Origin: UBA1081 sp045636025
Lineage (GTDB): Bacteria; Bacillota; Clostridia; Oscillospirales; Acutalibacteraceae
Direction: 5' to 3'
Assembly (NCBI GenBank): GCA_045636025.1
Contig: JAZTWP010000033.1
Location: 72,994-136,993, forward strand
DNA: 64,000 nt
Part shown: piece after piece, positions 45,061-53,072 of the stretch
Layout: each line of letters opens with the position of its first letter
Position numbering within the stretch: the first letter of the stretch is position 1
Position numbers and translations under genes: made by a program
The notes under the pieces: generated by a model
What the model was told of the DNA's origin: nothing
The model's database searches: none
The model's input: the letters and a program-made list of their open reading frames with translations, nothing else

Positions 45061-45090
45061 ATTATAGAACAGTTTGTTTGTATATGTCAA
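45061..45090 (-). promoter_or_regulatory. Promoter of the TVP38-oxidoreductase operon
   Basis: TTGACA (45085-45090), 18-base spacer, TATAAT (45061-45066), 30 bases before the first gene. Confidence 0.75.
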
Positions 45091-45137
45091 CATAAGTTTT
45101 GATATAATTGACATTAAATTTTGTATACTTCATAAAA

Positions 45138-45158
45138 AAAGCCGCATAAAGCGGCTTT
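45138..45158 (-). terminator. Terminator after the zinc-ribbon gene
   Basis: AAAGCCGC, ATAAA loop, GCGGCTTT; the minus strand continues with TTTT. Confidence 0.85.
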
Positions 45159-45168
45159 CCGATTGGCA

Positions 45169-45729
45169 TTATCCTGTTATTAACCTGAGTGAAGGAATAA
45201 AGACAGAAATAACAAACAATATCAATGAAATTATTGCAAAATACACTGATATTTTGAAAAACGGAATTTCATCCTCCAACTTTTTGCATTTTTCTTTCGC
45301 ATCTTTTTTATACTGAGCTTTATTATTCATATACAATACAGCATTTTCAGTCTTAAAAGAAGAATTAAACTTGGAGCGAGGCATTACAAAAAGAAATTCA
45401 GCTACAAAAAAACATACAATGCTGAGATGGTTTGCGATATTTTCACATGCGTGATACAAACTGATACCTGGAAGTGATTTTGTTGTTACAGATACAATCA
45501 GCTCCATAATAACAACAAAAATCATATCAACCAAATCACTGAAAAACCAACTGAAAAAGCCCAGACAAACCAGAACAAACCCTGCAATGACAAACATTTT
45601 AGTTTTGCTGAGTTTTAATTTGTAATCGCATTTAATTATCGGTTTAAGAATTTCAACCGGACAACCACAACCGGGACATATTACAGCTTCATCAAATAAT
45701 TCTTTTCCGCACTTTGTACAATTTTTCAT
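45169..45729 (-). CDS. Zinc-ribbon membrane protein of unknown function
   Basis: A 186-residue protein: an N-terminal zinc ribbon (C-T-K-C-G-K-E-L ... C-P-G-C-G-C-P) within the first 25 residues, and hydrophobic segments at about 45-65, 66-88, 100-115 and 160-182. Such zinc-ribbon plus transmembrane proteins are common in gut Clostridia and their role is not known. GGAGGGA precedes the ATG. Confidence 0.75.
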   Translation of the reverse strand: MKNCTKCGKELFDEAVICPGCGCPVEILKPIIKCDYKLKLSKTKMFVIAGFVLVCLGFFSWFFSDLVDMIFVVIMELIVSVTTKSLPGISLYHACENIANHLSIVCFFVAEFLFVMPRSKFNSSFKTENAVLYMNNKAQYKKDAKEKCKKLEDEIPFFKISVYFAIISLILFVISVFIPSLRLITG

Positions 45730-45832
45730 AACCTATCCCTCCTGCGATACAATCTTATTTTATTCTGCTTTATGTTATTTGTCAATATTTGTTGCGATTT
45801 ATCTTATACTGTTTTTTAGAGGTGATAAAAGT

Positions 45833-45988
45833 ATGAAACCTTTAAAAGATAAAATAAGTATAACAATTGATAATGATGTTTTGGAAAAAATAAAAACAGA
45901 AACAGAAAATGATGACAGAGCATTATCTCAATACATCAATCTTATATTAAAACAACACATCAAAAACACAGAACATACAGAATCATAA
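45833..45988 (+). CDS. Small ribbon-helix-helix (CopG/Arc-like) protein
   Basis: A 51-residue protein, M-K-P-L-K-D-K-I-S-I-T-I-D-N-D-V-L-E-K-I, with a beta strand followed by two helices (R-A-L-S-Q-Y-I-N-L-I-L-K). This is the shape of a ribbon-helix-helix DNA-binding protein, either a small regulator or an orphan antitoxin; no toxin gene is adjacent. The ATG at 45833 was chosen for its AGAGGTGA site; the frame is open upstream. Confidence 0.65.
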   Translation: MKPLKDKISITIDNDVLEKIKTETENDDRALSQYINLILKQHIKNTEHTES

Positions 45989-46114
45989 TTTCACAGATTT
46001 ATGGTTTAATATCATTTTTTGTTCAGGTATTTCATCCGCAAAATGCACGATATAGCACATATATCATAAAATCCAAAAACACTTCAAAAACTGACAATAT
46101 AAAACAAAACAAAA

Positions 46115-46151
46115 AAACTCTTACAAGCAGTTCATTCTGCTGTAAGAGTTT
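46115..46151. terminator. Bidirectional terminator before alsT
   Basis: AAACTCTTACA-GCAG and CTGC-TGTAAGAGTTT form a 15-bp stem with one bulge, flanked by A and T runs. It would end the alsT transcript and possibly the RHH gene transcript. Confidence 0.88.
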
Positions 46152-46162
46152 TTATTATTTTA

Positions 46163-47536
46163 TTACTTCTTCTTTTTACGCACCTTGCCAACGACAAGTT
46201 TTGACAGCACCGCAAGTGCAAGTACGTTGGGGATAACCATAAGCTGATTGAACATATCTGTAAGTTCCCATACAAGGTCGTTTGAAAGGCATGAGCCGAG
46301 GAATACGAAGATAACTGCAATTGCTGCATAAATCTTTTCTGATTTCTTACCGAAGAGGTAAACCATATTTGTTTTTCCGAAAAGATTCCAGCCGATTATT
46401 GTTGAGAATGCGAAGAAAAGAAGACAGATTGCAACGAAGATATTACCGCCCTTTTCACCGAAGACACTGCCGAATGCGAGCTGAGCCATATTAGCCTTTG
46501 TAACACCATCTGCAGCGCCTGTAGCAAGAATGCCACCCTTTGTGTAAAGAGTTGAAATAACAACAAGAGCTGTCATTGTGAGAACTACAAATGTATCAAT
46601 GAACACACCTGCCATTGCGATAACACCCTGATCGTGGGGCTTTTCAACATTTGCAAGAGCATGTGCGTGAGGTGTTGAACCCATACCTGCTTCGTTTGAG
46701 AAAAGACCTCTCTTTGCGCCCTGGCTGATAGCCTGCTTGAGCAATGCACCTACACTACCGCCGAAAAGAGCCTGAGGCATAAATGCATACTTGAAAATCA
46801 TACCGAAAGCTGAAGGAACATTCTTGATATTTACTGCAAGAATTATAAGACCGCCTACTATGTAAAGAAGAGCCATTACAGGAACAATCTTTTCAGCAAC
46901 AGATGCAATTCTTGTTGCACCGCCGATAAAGATGAAACCTGCAGCAACAGCAACAACAATACCTACAATCCAACCGGGTACACCGAATGCAGTATTGAAT
47001 GTTTCTGCAATTGAGTTTGACTGAACCATTGCACCCATAAAGCCGAGAGCAAGTGTAGCCGCAACTGCAAAGAAACCTGCAAGAGCCTTACCTGCTTTGC
47101 CTTTGAATGCCTTTGTTATGTAGTATACGGGACCGCCTTCAACACTGCCGTCTTCATTGACCTTGCGTGTTTCCTGAGCGAGAACGGCTTCAGCATAAAT
47201 TGTTGCCATACCGAAGAAAGCAATAACCCACATCCAGAAAATAGCACCGGGACCACCTATAAGGATAGCACCACAGGCACCGACGATATTGCCTGTACCT
47301 ACCTGAGCAGCAATTGCTGTTGCAAGAGCCTGGAATGAACTGAGACCGCTTTTCTGTTTGCCGCCTCTGAGTGAGAGTCCGCCAAAAGTCTTTTTCATAG
47401 CTTCACCGAAGCAACGCACCTGAACAAACTTTGTCTTTACAGTATAGAAAAATCCGATACCGATAAGAAGAATGATCAGAATGTAGTCAGACAGATACAT
47501 ATTGATTGTCTGGACAATTTTGAGAAGTGTTTCCAT
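46163..47536 (-). CDS. alsT: Sodium:alanine (glycine) symporter, AGCS family
   Basis: A 457-residue, about 11-helix transporter. Family signatures are G-L-S-S-F-Q-A-L-A-T-A-I-A-A-Q-V-G-T-G-N-I-V-G, G-P-G-A-I-F-W-M-W and G-L-F-S-N-E-A-G-M-G-S-T-P near residue 280. It imports Ala or Gly with Na+. The start ATG at 47536 has GGAGAG upstream. A glycine riboswitch with a terminator precedes it, so glycine is a likely substrate. Confidence 0.95.
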   Translation of the reverse strand: METLLKIVQTINMYLSDYILIILLIGIGFFYTVKTKFVQVRCFGEAMKKTFGGLSLRGGKQKSGLSSFQALATAIAAQVGTGNIVGACGAILIGGPGAIFWMWVIAFFGMATIYAEAVLAQETRKVNEDGSVEGGPVYYITKAFKGKAGKALAGFFAVAATLALGFMGAMVQSNSIAETFNTAFGVPGWIVGIVVAVAAGFIFIGGATRIASVAEKIVPVMALLYIVGGLIILAVNIKNVPSAFGMIFKYAFMPQALFGGSVGALLKQAISQGAKRGLFSNEAGMGSTPHAHALANVEKPHDQGVIAMAGVFIDTFVVLTMTALVVISTLYTKGGILATGAADGVTKANMAQLAFGSVFGEKGGNIFVAICLLFFAFSTIIGWNLFGKTNMVYLFGKKSEKIYAAIAVIFVFLGSCLSNDLVWELTDMFNQLMVIPNVLALAVLSKLVVGKVRKKKK

Positions 47537-47563
47537 TGTAATCTCTCCAATAAAAATAAAATA

Positions 47564-47584
47564 ACCGCCCTGTAAAAAGGCGGT
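47564..47584 (-). terminator. Riboswitch-controlled terminator before alsT
   Basis: ACCGCC, TTTTTACA loop, GGCGGT on the minus strand, followed by TATTTTATTTTTATT. It stands between the glycine aptamer and the alsT ribosome site, the position of an expression platform. Confidence 0.8.
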
Positions 47585-47625
47585 CTGAAAAAAATGCAAA
47601 ACATACATAAAAGTTATATATATTC

Positions 47626-47750
47626 TGCTCTGTCCTTTTGCCTGAGAGATTCAGCGTTTCCGCCTTGCACCTTTGGCACCCAATTGAATGGACTTCTCCA
47701 GAGCCTCCTCCGCTATCGGTTTCATAAGATTCCGACAGTTTCACAGGTAA
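47626..47750 (-). ncRNA. Glycine riboswitch (single aptamer)
   Basis: On the minus strand the conserved glycine-aptamer core is present: G-G-A-G-G-A-G-G-C-T-C-T-G-G-A-G-A then GGTGCCAAAGGTGCAAGGCG and the near-invariant CTCTCAGGCAAAAGGACAGA. Only one complete aptamer fits between promoter and gene; a short hairpin (CTGTCGG...CCGATAG, about 47713-47750) lies in front of it, as in singlet riboswitches with a ghost aptamer. Confidence 0.92.
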
Positions 47751-47759
47751 CTGAGTAAA

Positions 47760-47788
47760 AGTATAACACAGTAAAATATATATGTCAA
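47760..47788 (-). promoter_or_regulatory. Promoter of the glycine riboswitch/alsT transcript
   Basis: TTGACA (47783-47788), 17-base spacer, TATACT (47760-47765). Confidence 0.8.
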
Positions 47789-47899
47789 TAAAGAAATTCT
47801 ATATTCTTATGTTCTTTCAATTTATTTCTGAAATGAGCTTTTTGACCATTCAAATAATGTTGCGGAAATTAAATCAAACAATAAAACTATACAATTCGC

Positions 47900-48111
47900 C
47901 ATCAACTAACGTTACCTCATATTAAGTGTATAGTACCACTCTCAAAATTCAATTCGTTTGACCGAAAGGCGACCTTACCTCTTCACTATTCACTCTTACT
48001 TCTTCACTGAAATTCCGTTCACGATTTTTTAGTGAAAAGGTAAAAAGTAAAATCGACAAACTTCTGTCGAAATTCGTCGATTTTTTGGGAGTACGTCTCA
48101 TTTTAGAACCA
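47900..48111. repeat. Non-coding accessory repeat region with terminator and 25-base box
   Basis: No gene is visible from 47789 to 48125. 47975-48050 carries TTCACTATTCACTC-like short repeats also seen, inverted, near 61275. A hairpin with GTCGA/TCGAC arms at about 48050-48082, then a T run, is followed by the box GGGAGTACGTCTC...GAACCA at 48087-48111. On the minus strand the box comes first after the 48126 gene stop and the hairpin then acts as its terminator. The box recurs at 60349 and 61337 and, diverged, at 48875. Confidence 0.65.
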
Positions 48112-48125
48112 CAAAAAAAATCATC

Positions 48126-48602
48126 CTACGTGTATTTCTGAATATATCTTTTAGCTTCGTTTTTTATCCAAGTACGATTATGAGTAAGAAACGGTTCAAT
48201 TAAATCAGAATATCCTGTTGCACCCATTTTATATAAAGTATCGATTACTTGTCCGTCTACATCATCGTCATTAAGAAGTGATACTATCTGTTCAGCATAT
48301 TCACAAAACATCTTTTTCCCTAACAACATAACAAAACTTTGCCTGCCTCGCTTTGCATTTTTATCAAGGCAAATTGAAACAATTCGGTCAATTTGGTTAT
48401 TATTCAGCTTGTTTTTGTTTTCAGAAAGGAACTGTCTTATTTCTTCTCCTATTTCCCATATCTTATGCTCAAACTCATACCAATCATGAACATCAGGTGC
48501 TAAATCCATAAATGGCAAATCCGGTAAGTTTTCTTCAGGAATTAAAGCTTCTGCTCTACCCAACAAATTATCAAGTTCATTGTCAAAAGCTTTTCTGTCC
48601 AT
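48126..48602 (-). CDS. Helical hypothetical protein (HEAT-like), accessory
   Basis: A 158-residue, soluble, mostly alpha-helical acidic protein. The C-terminal half (L-L-N-D-D-D-V-D-G-Q-V-I-D-T-L-Y, then F-L-T-H-N-R-T-W-I-K-N-E-A-K) reads like two HEAT-type repeats. I do not recognise the family; small proteins of this shape are sometimes immunity proteins, but there is no toxin here. GAGAGGTG precedes the ATG. It has its own promoter and terminator, like the other accessory genes at 60-63 kb. Confidence 0.55.
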   Translation of the reverse strand: MDRKAFDNELDNLLGRAEALIPEENLPDLPFMDLAPDVHDWYEFEHKIWEIGEEIRQFLSENKNKLNNNQIDRIVSICLDKNAKRGRQSFVMLLGKKMFCEYAEQIVSLLNDDDVDGQVIDTLYKMGATGYSDLIEPFLTHNRTWIKNEAKRYIQKYT

Positions 48603-48638
48603 AAAATAAGCACCTCTCAAATTATATTTATTAAATTA

Positions 48639-48667
48639 ATTATATCACACCATATACATAATTACAA
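48639..48667 (-). promoter_or_regulatory. Promoter of the 48126-48602 gene, overlapping the repeat's left motif
   Basis: TTGTAA (48662-48667), 17-base spacer, TGA-TATAAT (48639-48644). The -35 box is formed by the start of the ATTACAATCGGGTG repeat motif. The same arrangement occurs at 60086-60114 and 61923-61951. Confidence 0.7.
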
Positions 48668-48900
48668 TCGGGTGCGGGTGTCAAAAAATCAATGAGAAGC
48701 ATTGCATGTAATCCGTCGCAAGACGGAATGTAATCAATCCGAAGATTGAATGCACCTACGGTGATGACATACAGCTTCGCTGATTACATACGCCTGACGG
48801 CGATTGCATACAAATCCTTCGGATTGGATAAAAAAAATCGACAACCTTCTGTCGAAGATTGTCGAATTTTTTTTGGCAGTACTTTCCAAAAGTGAACCAT
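48661..48900. repeat. Mini-hairpin array 1 with left motif and 25-base box
   Basis: Starts with ATTACAATCGGGTGCGGGTG and ends with GGCAGTACTTTCC...GAACCA (48875-48899). Between them is a chain of short hairpins: TCCGTC-GCAA-GACGGA, TCAATC-CGAA-GATTGA, CAGC-TTC-GCTG, CGCC-TGA-CGGCG and AATCC-TTC-GGATT. They are joined by spacers of the form AATGTAATC in the first half and its reverse GATTACATA in the second. A larger hairpin (CGACAACC...GGTTGTCG-like, 48838-48870) followed by T residues closes it and would terminate the operon ending at 48948. It fills the gap between two genes; no ORF is seen. Confidence 0.75.
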
Positions 48901-48947
48901 AATAAATTCAACTTACATGCTTAAAAAATAAGTAAAACTATAAAAAC

Positions 48948-49124
48948 TCAGAAGTGACGGTCACGAGGAACCTTGTCGGTTATTTTGTTGAAAATTCTGT
49001 ACAACAGATACATAATCTTATTGTCAACATTAAGCCAGTATACTGCCTGAATAAGTGCGAAGCCGAAAACTGCAACCGCAACAATGCAAGCAATTATCTT
49101 CAGAATTATGATTATTATACCCAT
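48948..49124 (-). CDS. One-helix small membrane protein (paralogue 1)
   Basis: A 58-residue protein, M-G-I-I-I-I-I-L-K-I-I-A-C-I-V-A, with one transmembrane helix (about 3-29), then Y-W-L-N-V-D-N-K-I-M-Y-L-L-Y-R-I-F and a basic tail ending D-R-H-F. AGGAGG is placed correctly before the ATG, 12 bases after the large-subunit gene. A second copy with the same Y-W-x-N-x-D-x-K...Y...K-x-x-D-K pattern sits inside the second operon at 55418-55576. The repeated linkage to the enzyme genes is strong evidence that it is real; it may anchor the complex at the membrane. Confidence 0.78.
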   Translation of the reverse strand: MGIIIIILKIIACIVAVAVFGFALIQAVYWLNVDNKIMYLLYRIFNKITDKVPRDRHF

Positions 49125-49136
49125 ACTTATTCCTCC

Positions 49137-50675
49137 TTACCAGCCCTTGGAATCATCAAAATCAAGCAGAGATTCATCCAGCGGTTTTTCATTCATAACT
49201 GTATACATAAAGTCGTTGAACTGCTTTCTCATTTCATTACGGGGAATAGCACGCGGGTCAATCAGGTCATGAGAAATCCATACAATGGGAATATTACGCT
49301 GATTAGCAATATCCTGAATCATACCTGTCATAGACTTACTACCCTTGCAGGTAATATCATCATAAAAGACAATCATATCACAGTTAAAGCGTTCGTATTC
49401 TTCGAACATTTCCAGCAGATTTTCATATCCGCCGACAAGATGACGGCGCATAATTGCCTGCTCCCAAAGCTGAGCAACACCCCAGAGTGCCTCTTCCTTA
49501 TCATCCTCGGAGATAAACTCGTGGTGGGACATATTATTGAGAACAGCAACAGTATTTACACCCCAACACTCATACATCCATGTAGAAAAATGCATATAGT
49601 ATGATGACGGAGCACCGCACACTAGTGTTCTGTGACGCGTCTTAGGACGGACGTTGATTTTTTCCTTAACGCATTTTTCGCAGATTTCAAGCATTTCTCT
49701 GCCGATTTTTGCACATTCCTTGTTCAGACCGCTGGAGAAAGAAAGTTGGAATGAACGGTACAGCAGGTTAGGCACACTCGGCACGGGATAGTACGGAGAT
49801 TTTGCAAGCTCCCAAAGTTCGTGCTGAATACGTGTTTCCTCGTTGTACTGACGGACTGTTTCAAAGAAAGCATCCCAGTCAAAGGTTTCGCCTGTACAGT
49901 CCTCGATAAATTTAATAACCTCTTTAACGTGAGCAACCGCATATTCTCTTGTATCCTCATCCTTCCAGCGCATAGGTGTACAGCCCTGAATTGACGGCAC
50001 CTTAAGGCGGCGCTCAACAATAGCCGAATTCATAACCGAAGAATCGCAAGGAGCGTTACTTGTAATAAGACAGGCACCGTAATACGGAAGCTGGTCATCT
50101 ATGGCAACACCGCAGATTGCAGAGGAGTTTCGGCAGGAGTCTGACGGAAGTCCGTAGGAATCAATAATATCTGTAAAGTAATGGCCTGCATGCTGATCGT
50201 TAGCAGTAGCAAGAATGTGGAAATAAGGCTCTTCTACCGCATTCTGAAGATTCGGGAAACCGCCAATAAGAATAGGAGATGCATCCTGCTCAAAAATAAC
50301 GGTTTTCTTAGAATACTCATTTTCACCGAAGCGTTCATCTGTCTTGAGAATCTGAATCAAAGCCTTTACATTGCTCTTCAGGAGGAACTGCATATATTTG
50401 TGAGCAATAACTAAGGCTTCACCGTGAGCATCGTCAATAGTACGGTCAACCATACTGCCGCTTCCGAGATAGGGTGCCATCCAGTGATAATATGTAAGAG
50501 CCTTGAAAGCGCGGACCGGGTCAGCTTTGAGAAGCTCACCGCTTATCTTTTTTTCAACAAGCCATTCCTTAAAATCAATCCAGGAATCCTTGAATCCCTT
50601 CCATTTTCTGTAGCGGGCAAGCTCATAACCATTATAAAAACGCTTTCTGCTGCCGAAGTTTTTCTTATCAGCCAT
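49137..50675 (-). CDS. 2-hydroxyacyl-CoA dehydratase/double-cubane family, large subunit (operon 1)
   Basis: A 512-residue protein of the HgdA/HgdB/BcrB superfamily. Cys residues placed as possible cluster ligands are in D-S-C-R-N-S-S-A-I-C-G near residue 195, S-N-A-P-C-D-S-S near 215 and Y-D-D-I-T-C-K-G-S near 445; late R-x-I-P-R-N-E-M-R-K-Q and D-S-L-L-D-F-D also fit. It is longer than typical subunits (about 380-430) by an N-terminal extension of about 100 residues. The start ATG (50675) overlaps the small-subunit gene by eight bases, with AGGGGAGAG upstream. With its partner it should hold one or two Fe-S clusters and carry out a low-potential reduction. Its paralogue is at 56402. Confidence 0.85.
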   Translation of the reverse strand: MADKKNFGSRKRFYNGYELARYRKWKGFKDSWIDFKEWLVEKKISGELLKADPVRAFKALTYYHWMAPYLGSGSMVDRTIDDAHGEALVIAHKYMQFLLKSNVKALIQILKTDERFGENEYSKKTVIFEQDASPILIGGFPNLQNAVEEPYFHILATANDQHAGHYFTDIIDSYGLPSDSCRNSSAICGVAIDDQLPYYGACLITSNAPCDSSVMNSAIVERRLKVPSIQGCTPMRWKDEDTREYAVAHVKEVIKFIEDCTGETFDWDAFFETVRQYNEETRIQHELWELAKSPYYPVPSVPNLLYRSFQLSFSSGLNKECAKIGREMLEICEKCVKEKINVRPKTRHRTLVCGAPSSYYMHFSTWMYECWGVNTVAVLNNMSHHEFISEDDKEEALWGVAQLWEQAIMRRHLVGGYENLLEMFEEYERFNCDMIVFYDDITCKGSKSMTGMIQDIANQRNIPIVWISHDLIDPRAIPRNEMRKQFNDFMYTVMNEKPLDESLLDFDDSKGW

Positions 50676-51870
50676 TCTGCTCTCCCCTTTCTGCAATTTT
50701 GAGTTCAAGAGCTTCAACAAAGGCCTGGAAACGAGTACGCAGCTGACCCGTTGAAGTGTTTACATATTCCTTTTCAATACCCATACAAGGAAGATTATAG
50801 TCGCTTTCCATTACGTGCTGACAGTACATACGCTCATATTCCCAATACTCACAGAACTTCATCTGCTGAACGATAAGACCGTCTGCATTATAATCCTCGG
50901 CAAGTTTTTTGAGATACTGCTTTCTGCCGTGAACCTTCTCCGGATTCATAAATCTCGGGCACTCATTAGTTTCAATATAGTGTCTGGCAATCGCATTCAT
51001 TGCAGTTTCACCGTCACGGATTTCTATTTCTTCTCTTCCCGGAAGTGAGCCGAAGCAATATCTGTCTGCAACAACAAATGCTCCGCAATCCTCAATAAGC
51101 TTTGTGAAATACGGATCATCGTTTTCACCGCCTGCAAGGACAACCCTTACACGGTACCAGGGGTTTTCATCAGGAACTCTTGTTTTCAGTTCCTCAAGAG
51201 TTTCCCTGAGATAAGGCATAATCAGCTCATGGGGACAACACTCACTGACAAGCTCGATAAGATGGAACTCGTAGCCCGTAAGTGGGGGATTTTTAAGCTT
51301 ACGATAATTTCCGATTTCAGTAACTACGCGGCAAAGCTCGTTGTGCTTTTCAATTGCCTTGCGTAAGGATTCTTCTGAAACGTCAACACCATAGACCCCG
51401 TTTAATCGGTCGAGAATATGCTTTTTCAGCTGTTTTTCATAATGCTTTATCGCATAATCCTTTGTTACAAAAGGAGCATCCATGTGAGAAACAAAAAACT
51501 TTTCATTCTGCTCTTTAACGAGGTCGAGCATCTCAAAATGCTCGTGAGAACGGTGCATCATTCCGCAGGTCTCTGTACTCAGAAGTGCAGAGAAGAAATT
51601 ATATCCACCCTCAATTGCAAGTTCAAGAATGCTGCGTGAGTACATACATGTTTTTTCCGACATATAATATGTAGCAATAGCAGTATCGGCTACACCGGGA
51701 GCTCTCAGACGCACGGAAAAACAACCGTCAAGATTCATAAGCACCTCAGGTACATAATAACATGAATAACCGAGTGCAAGCTTGCCGTCAGCCAAGGCTT
51801 TATCCACCAATTCATTTTTTACCTCTTCAAGAAGATTTTCAAAAAACACACGGTGTTTGAGGTCTCTCAT
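50668..51870 (-). CDS. 2-hydroxyacyl-CoA dehydratase/double-cubane family, small subunit (operon 1)
   Basis: A 400-residue member of the same superfamily. Canonical Cys positions are G-Y-S-C-Y-Y-V-P-E near residue 35, E-T-C-G-M-M-H-R near 102 and K-F-C-E-Y-W-E-Y-E near 342, matching the three cluster-ligand cysteines of HgdB/BcrC-type subunits. The C-terminal G-Q-L-R-T-R-F-Q-A-F-V-E is a family hallmark. The substrate may be a CoA thioester or a small molecule: the double-cubane branch reduces small substrates without CoA. It lies upstream of the large subunit and downstream of the cooT-like gene. Confidence 0.88.
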   Translation of the reverse strand: MRDLKHRVFFENLLEEVKNELVDKALADGKLALGYSCYYVPEVLMNLDGCFSVRLRAPGVADTAIATYYMSEKTCMYSRSILELAIEGGYNFFSALLSTETCGMMHRSHEHFEMLDLVKEQNEKFFVSHMDAPFVTKDYAIKHYEKQLKKHILDRLNGVYGVDVSEESLRKAIEKHNELCRVVTEIGNYRKLKNPPLTGYEFHLIELVSECCPHELIMPYLRETLEELKTRVPDENPWYRVRVVLAGGENDDPYFTKLIEDCGAFVVADRYCFGSLPGREEIEIRDGETAMNAIARHYIETNECPRFMNPEKVHGRKQYLKKLAEDYNADGLIVQQMKFCEYWEYERMYCQHVMESDYNLPCMGIEKEYVNTSTGQLRTRFQAFVEALELKIAERGEQNG

Positions 51871-51939
51871 TTTTTTAATCCGCCTTTCTTTGATTTATAT
51901 AACACAATAACATTATTTTTTTGCTTGGAATCTGCTTTT

Positions 51940-52122
51940 TTACTTTATCAGAATAGTATTTTCCATAAGGTCAATATCACAGATTTCACCTTTTATTTTT
52001 GTGCATACACCCATAAGGTCATAAACGATAAGTTCATCATCTTTACATATAACACGGGCAACATTTTTCAGGAGAAAAATATTCTCCTCATCACTTTTTT
52101 TATAAATTGACGAAAGACACAT
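51940..52122 (-). CDS. CooT-like small nickel-binding protein
   Basis: A 60-residue protein starting M-C-L-S-S-I-Y-K, with V-A-R-V-I-C near residue 22, Y-D-L-M-G near 34, and I-K-G-E-I-C-D-I-D-L and I-L-I-K at the end. This pattern (Cys2, then a small beta barrel ending with I-x-x-I-x-L...I-x-L) matches the CooT family. Rhodospirillum CooT binds Ni(II) through the Cys2 region and is linked to CO dehydrogenase maturation. The start is two bases after the stop of the His-rich gene. Nickel binding is inferred from the family. Confidence 0.75.
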   Translation of the reverse strand: MCLSSIYKKSDEENIFLLKNVARVICKDDELIVYDLMGVCTKIKGEICDIDLMENTILIK

Positions 52123-52124
52123 TT

Positions 52125-52349
52125 TTATTCCTCCTCTTCCCCTATCGCCTGATTGATTTTTTCAGTTGATTGATTAAGAAGCTTAACCGCCTCTTTTATA
52201 AGCTCTGCTCCTTTTTCAGAAAGAGAGGCTGCAGTTTCTAAAAGCTCTTCTGCATGATGAGCATTGTGATGTGCCATATATTTAAGCAATGCCAATGTTT
52301 CCTCGTTGGTTGAATGGTCGTGTGCGTGACTGTGATGATTATGTTCCAT
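52125..52349 (-). CDS. Small His-rich protein, probable metal handling
   Basis: A 74-residue protein with a His-rich N-terminus: M-E-H-N-H-H-S-H-A-H-D-H has six His in twelve residues and H-H-N-A-H-H follows near residue 28. The rest is an acidic amphipathic helical region ending G-E-E-E-E. His clusters of this kind are found in nickel storage or delivery proteins. Its position between an acetyl-CoA-synthase-like gene and a cooT-like gene, with 1-2 base gaps, supports a nickel role. I cannot assign it to a named family. Confidence 0.7.
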   Translation of the reverse strand: MEHNHHSHAHDHSTNEETLALLKYMAHHNAHHAEELLETAASLSEKGAELIKEAVKLLNQSTEKINQAIGEEEE

Positions 52350-52350
52350 A

Positions 52351-53070
52351 TCAGTGTTTCTCCCTTTCTTTTTTCAAATGTAATTCCCTTAAGCCCTCGA
52401 CCTCGTCACAAATCGGCTTCATTTTGCACGATGAGCAGTCAAGCTCATCAAGCTGTAACGTGCTGTGTACTGCATCAGTAATTTTTTTTGCTTTCATAGC
52501 AAGATCTGAAAGCGCTCTGTAATTGAAGTCTTCTTTTGTGATGAAAACTGTTCTTACCGCTTCAACATCATCATTTTTCTTAAATGCCTCTATCAGACTG
52601 CAGCCGATATTCATAAACGACAACGGATTTTCCGAATGTAAAGAAGCTTTTGCCACACGCACCTGCTCCTTCGATGCTGAAGGCGAAATGCGGATGTGAT
52701 AGCCCATCGGATAAATCTGAAAAGCAGTAAAACCTATATTTTTAAGCTGTTCGCAAGTCAGCTCTTCATCATTCTTTTGCTTCAGACTGACAAAAGTCAG
52801 ATGAGCAAAGGGTGTATCTCTCTTTATTTCGCTTAAGTCGGGTCCGTACAAAAAAACCTCATCCTGCACAGACGGCAAATTCGTAAAAACTATACTGCTG
52901 ACAGATGCTTTTCCGCTTCCGCCCAATTCATAAGCCATATCACTGCGGAACAAAATTGCATTTTTGTCACCGTTTTCGGCACAAAGCTTCTCATCATATA
53001 AAACTGATTTATCAGCAAATTCAGGCAGCAACGCCATAATTTTTTCTGTTACTTCAGCAAATATTTTCAT
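52351..53070 (-). CDS. Free-standing acetyl-CoA synthase middle-domain-like protein (operon 1)
   Basis: A 239-residue protein resembling, from memory, the central domain of acetyl-CoA synthase (AcsB/CdhC). Matches include Y-E-L-G-G-S-G near residue 47 (AcsB V-E-M-G-G-N-R), F-L-Y-G-P-D-L-S-E-I near 73 (V-I-G-P-D-I-D-Q-I), and R-I-S-P-S-A-S-K...V-R-V-A-K...V-F-I-T (L-R-V-S-K-D-A...V-T-I-F-T). It stops at C-S-S-C-K-M-K-P-I-C-D-E-V-E-G, a C-x2-C-x5-C motif placed where AcsB begins its A-cluster domain; the rest of AcsB is absent. The ATG at 53070 (GGAGGAAAA site) is two bases after the cooC-like gene. Role unknown. Confidence 0.72.
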   Translation of the reverse strand: MKIFAEVTEKIMALLPEFADKSVLYDEKLCAENGDKNAILFRSDMAYELGGSGKASVSSIVFTNLPSVQDEVFLYGPDLSEIKRDTPFAHLTFVSLKQKNDEELTCEQLKNIGFTAFQIYPMGYHIRISPSASKEQVRVAKASLHSENPLSFMNIGCSLIEAFKKNDDVEAVRTVFITKEDFNYRALSDLAMKAKKITDAVHSTLQLDELDCSSCKMKPICDEVEGLRELHLKKEREKH

Positions 53071-53072
53071 AA

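Noticed and set aside
45779..45988. A 69-residue version of the ribbon-helix-helix protein with an N-terminal membrane helix
   Set aside because: The upstream 18 codons lack a ribosome site, while AGAGGTGA stands correctly before the ATG at 45833.
48661..48830. Mini-hairpin array 1 read as a CRISPR array
   Set aside because: The units are 10-20 bases with hairpins that differ from unit to unit, spacers are short and uniform, and no cas gene is present.
48954..49604. 216-residue plus-strand frame over the end of the large-subunit gene
   Set aside because: It is antisense to two supported minus-strand genes and shows no protein features.
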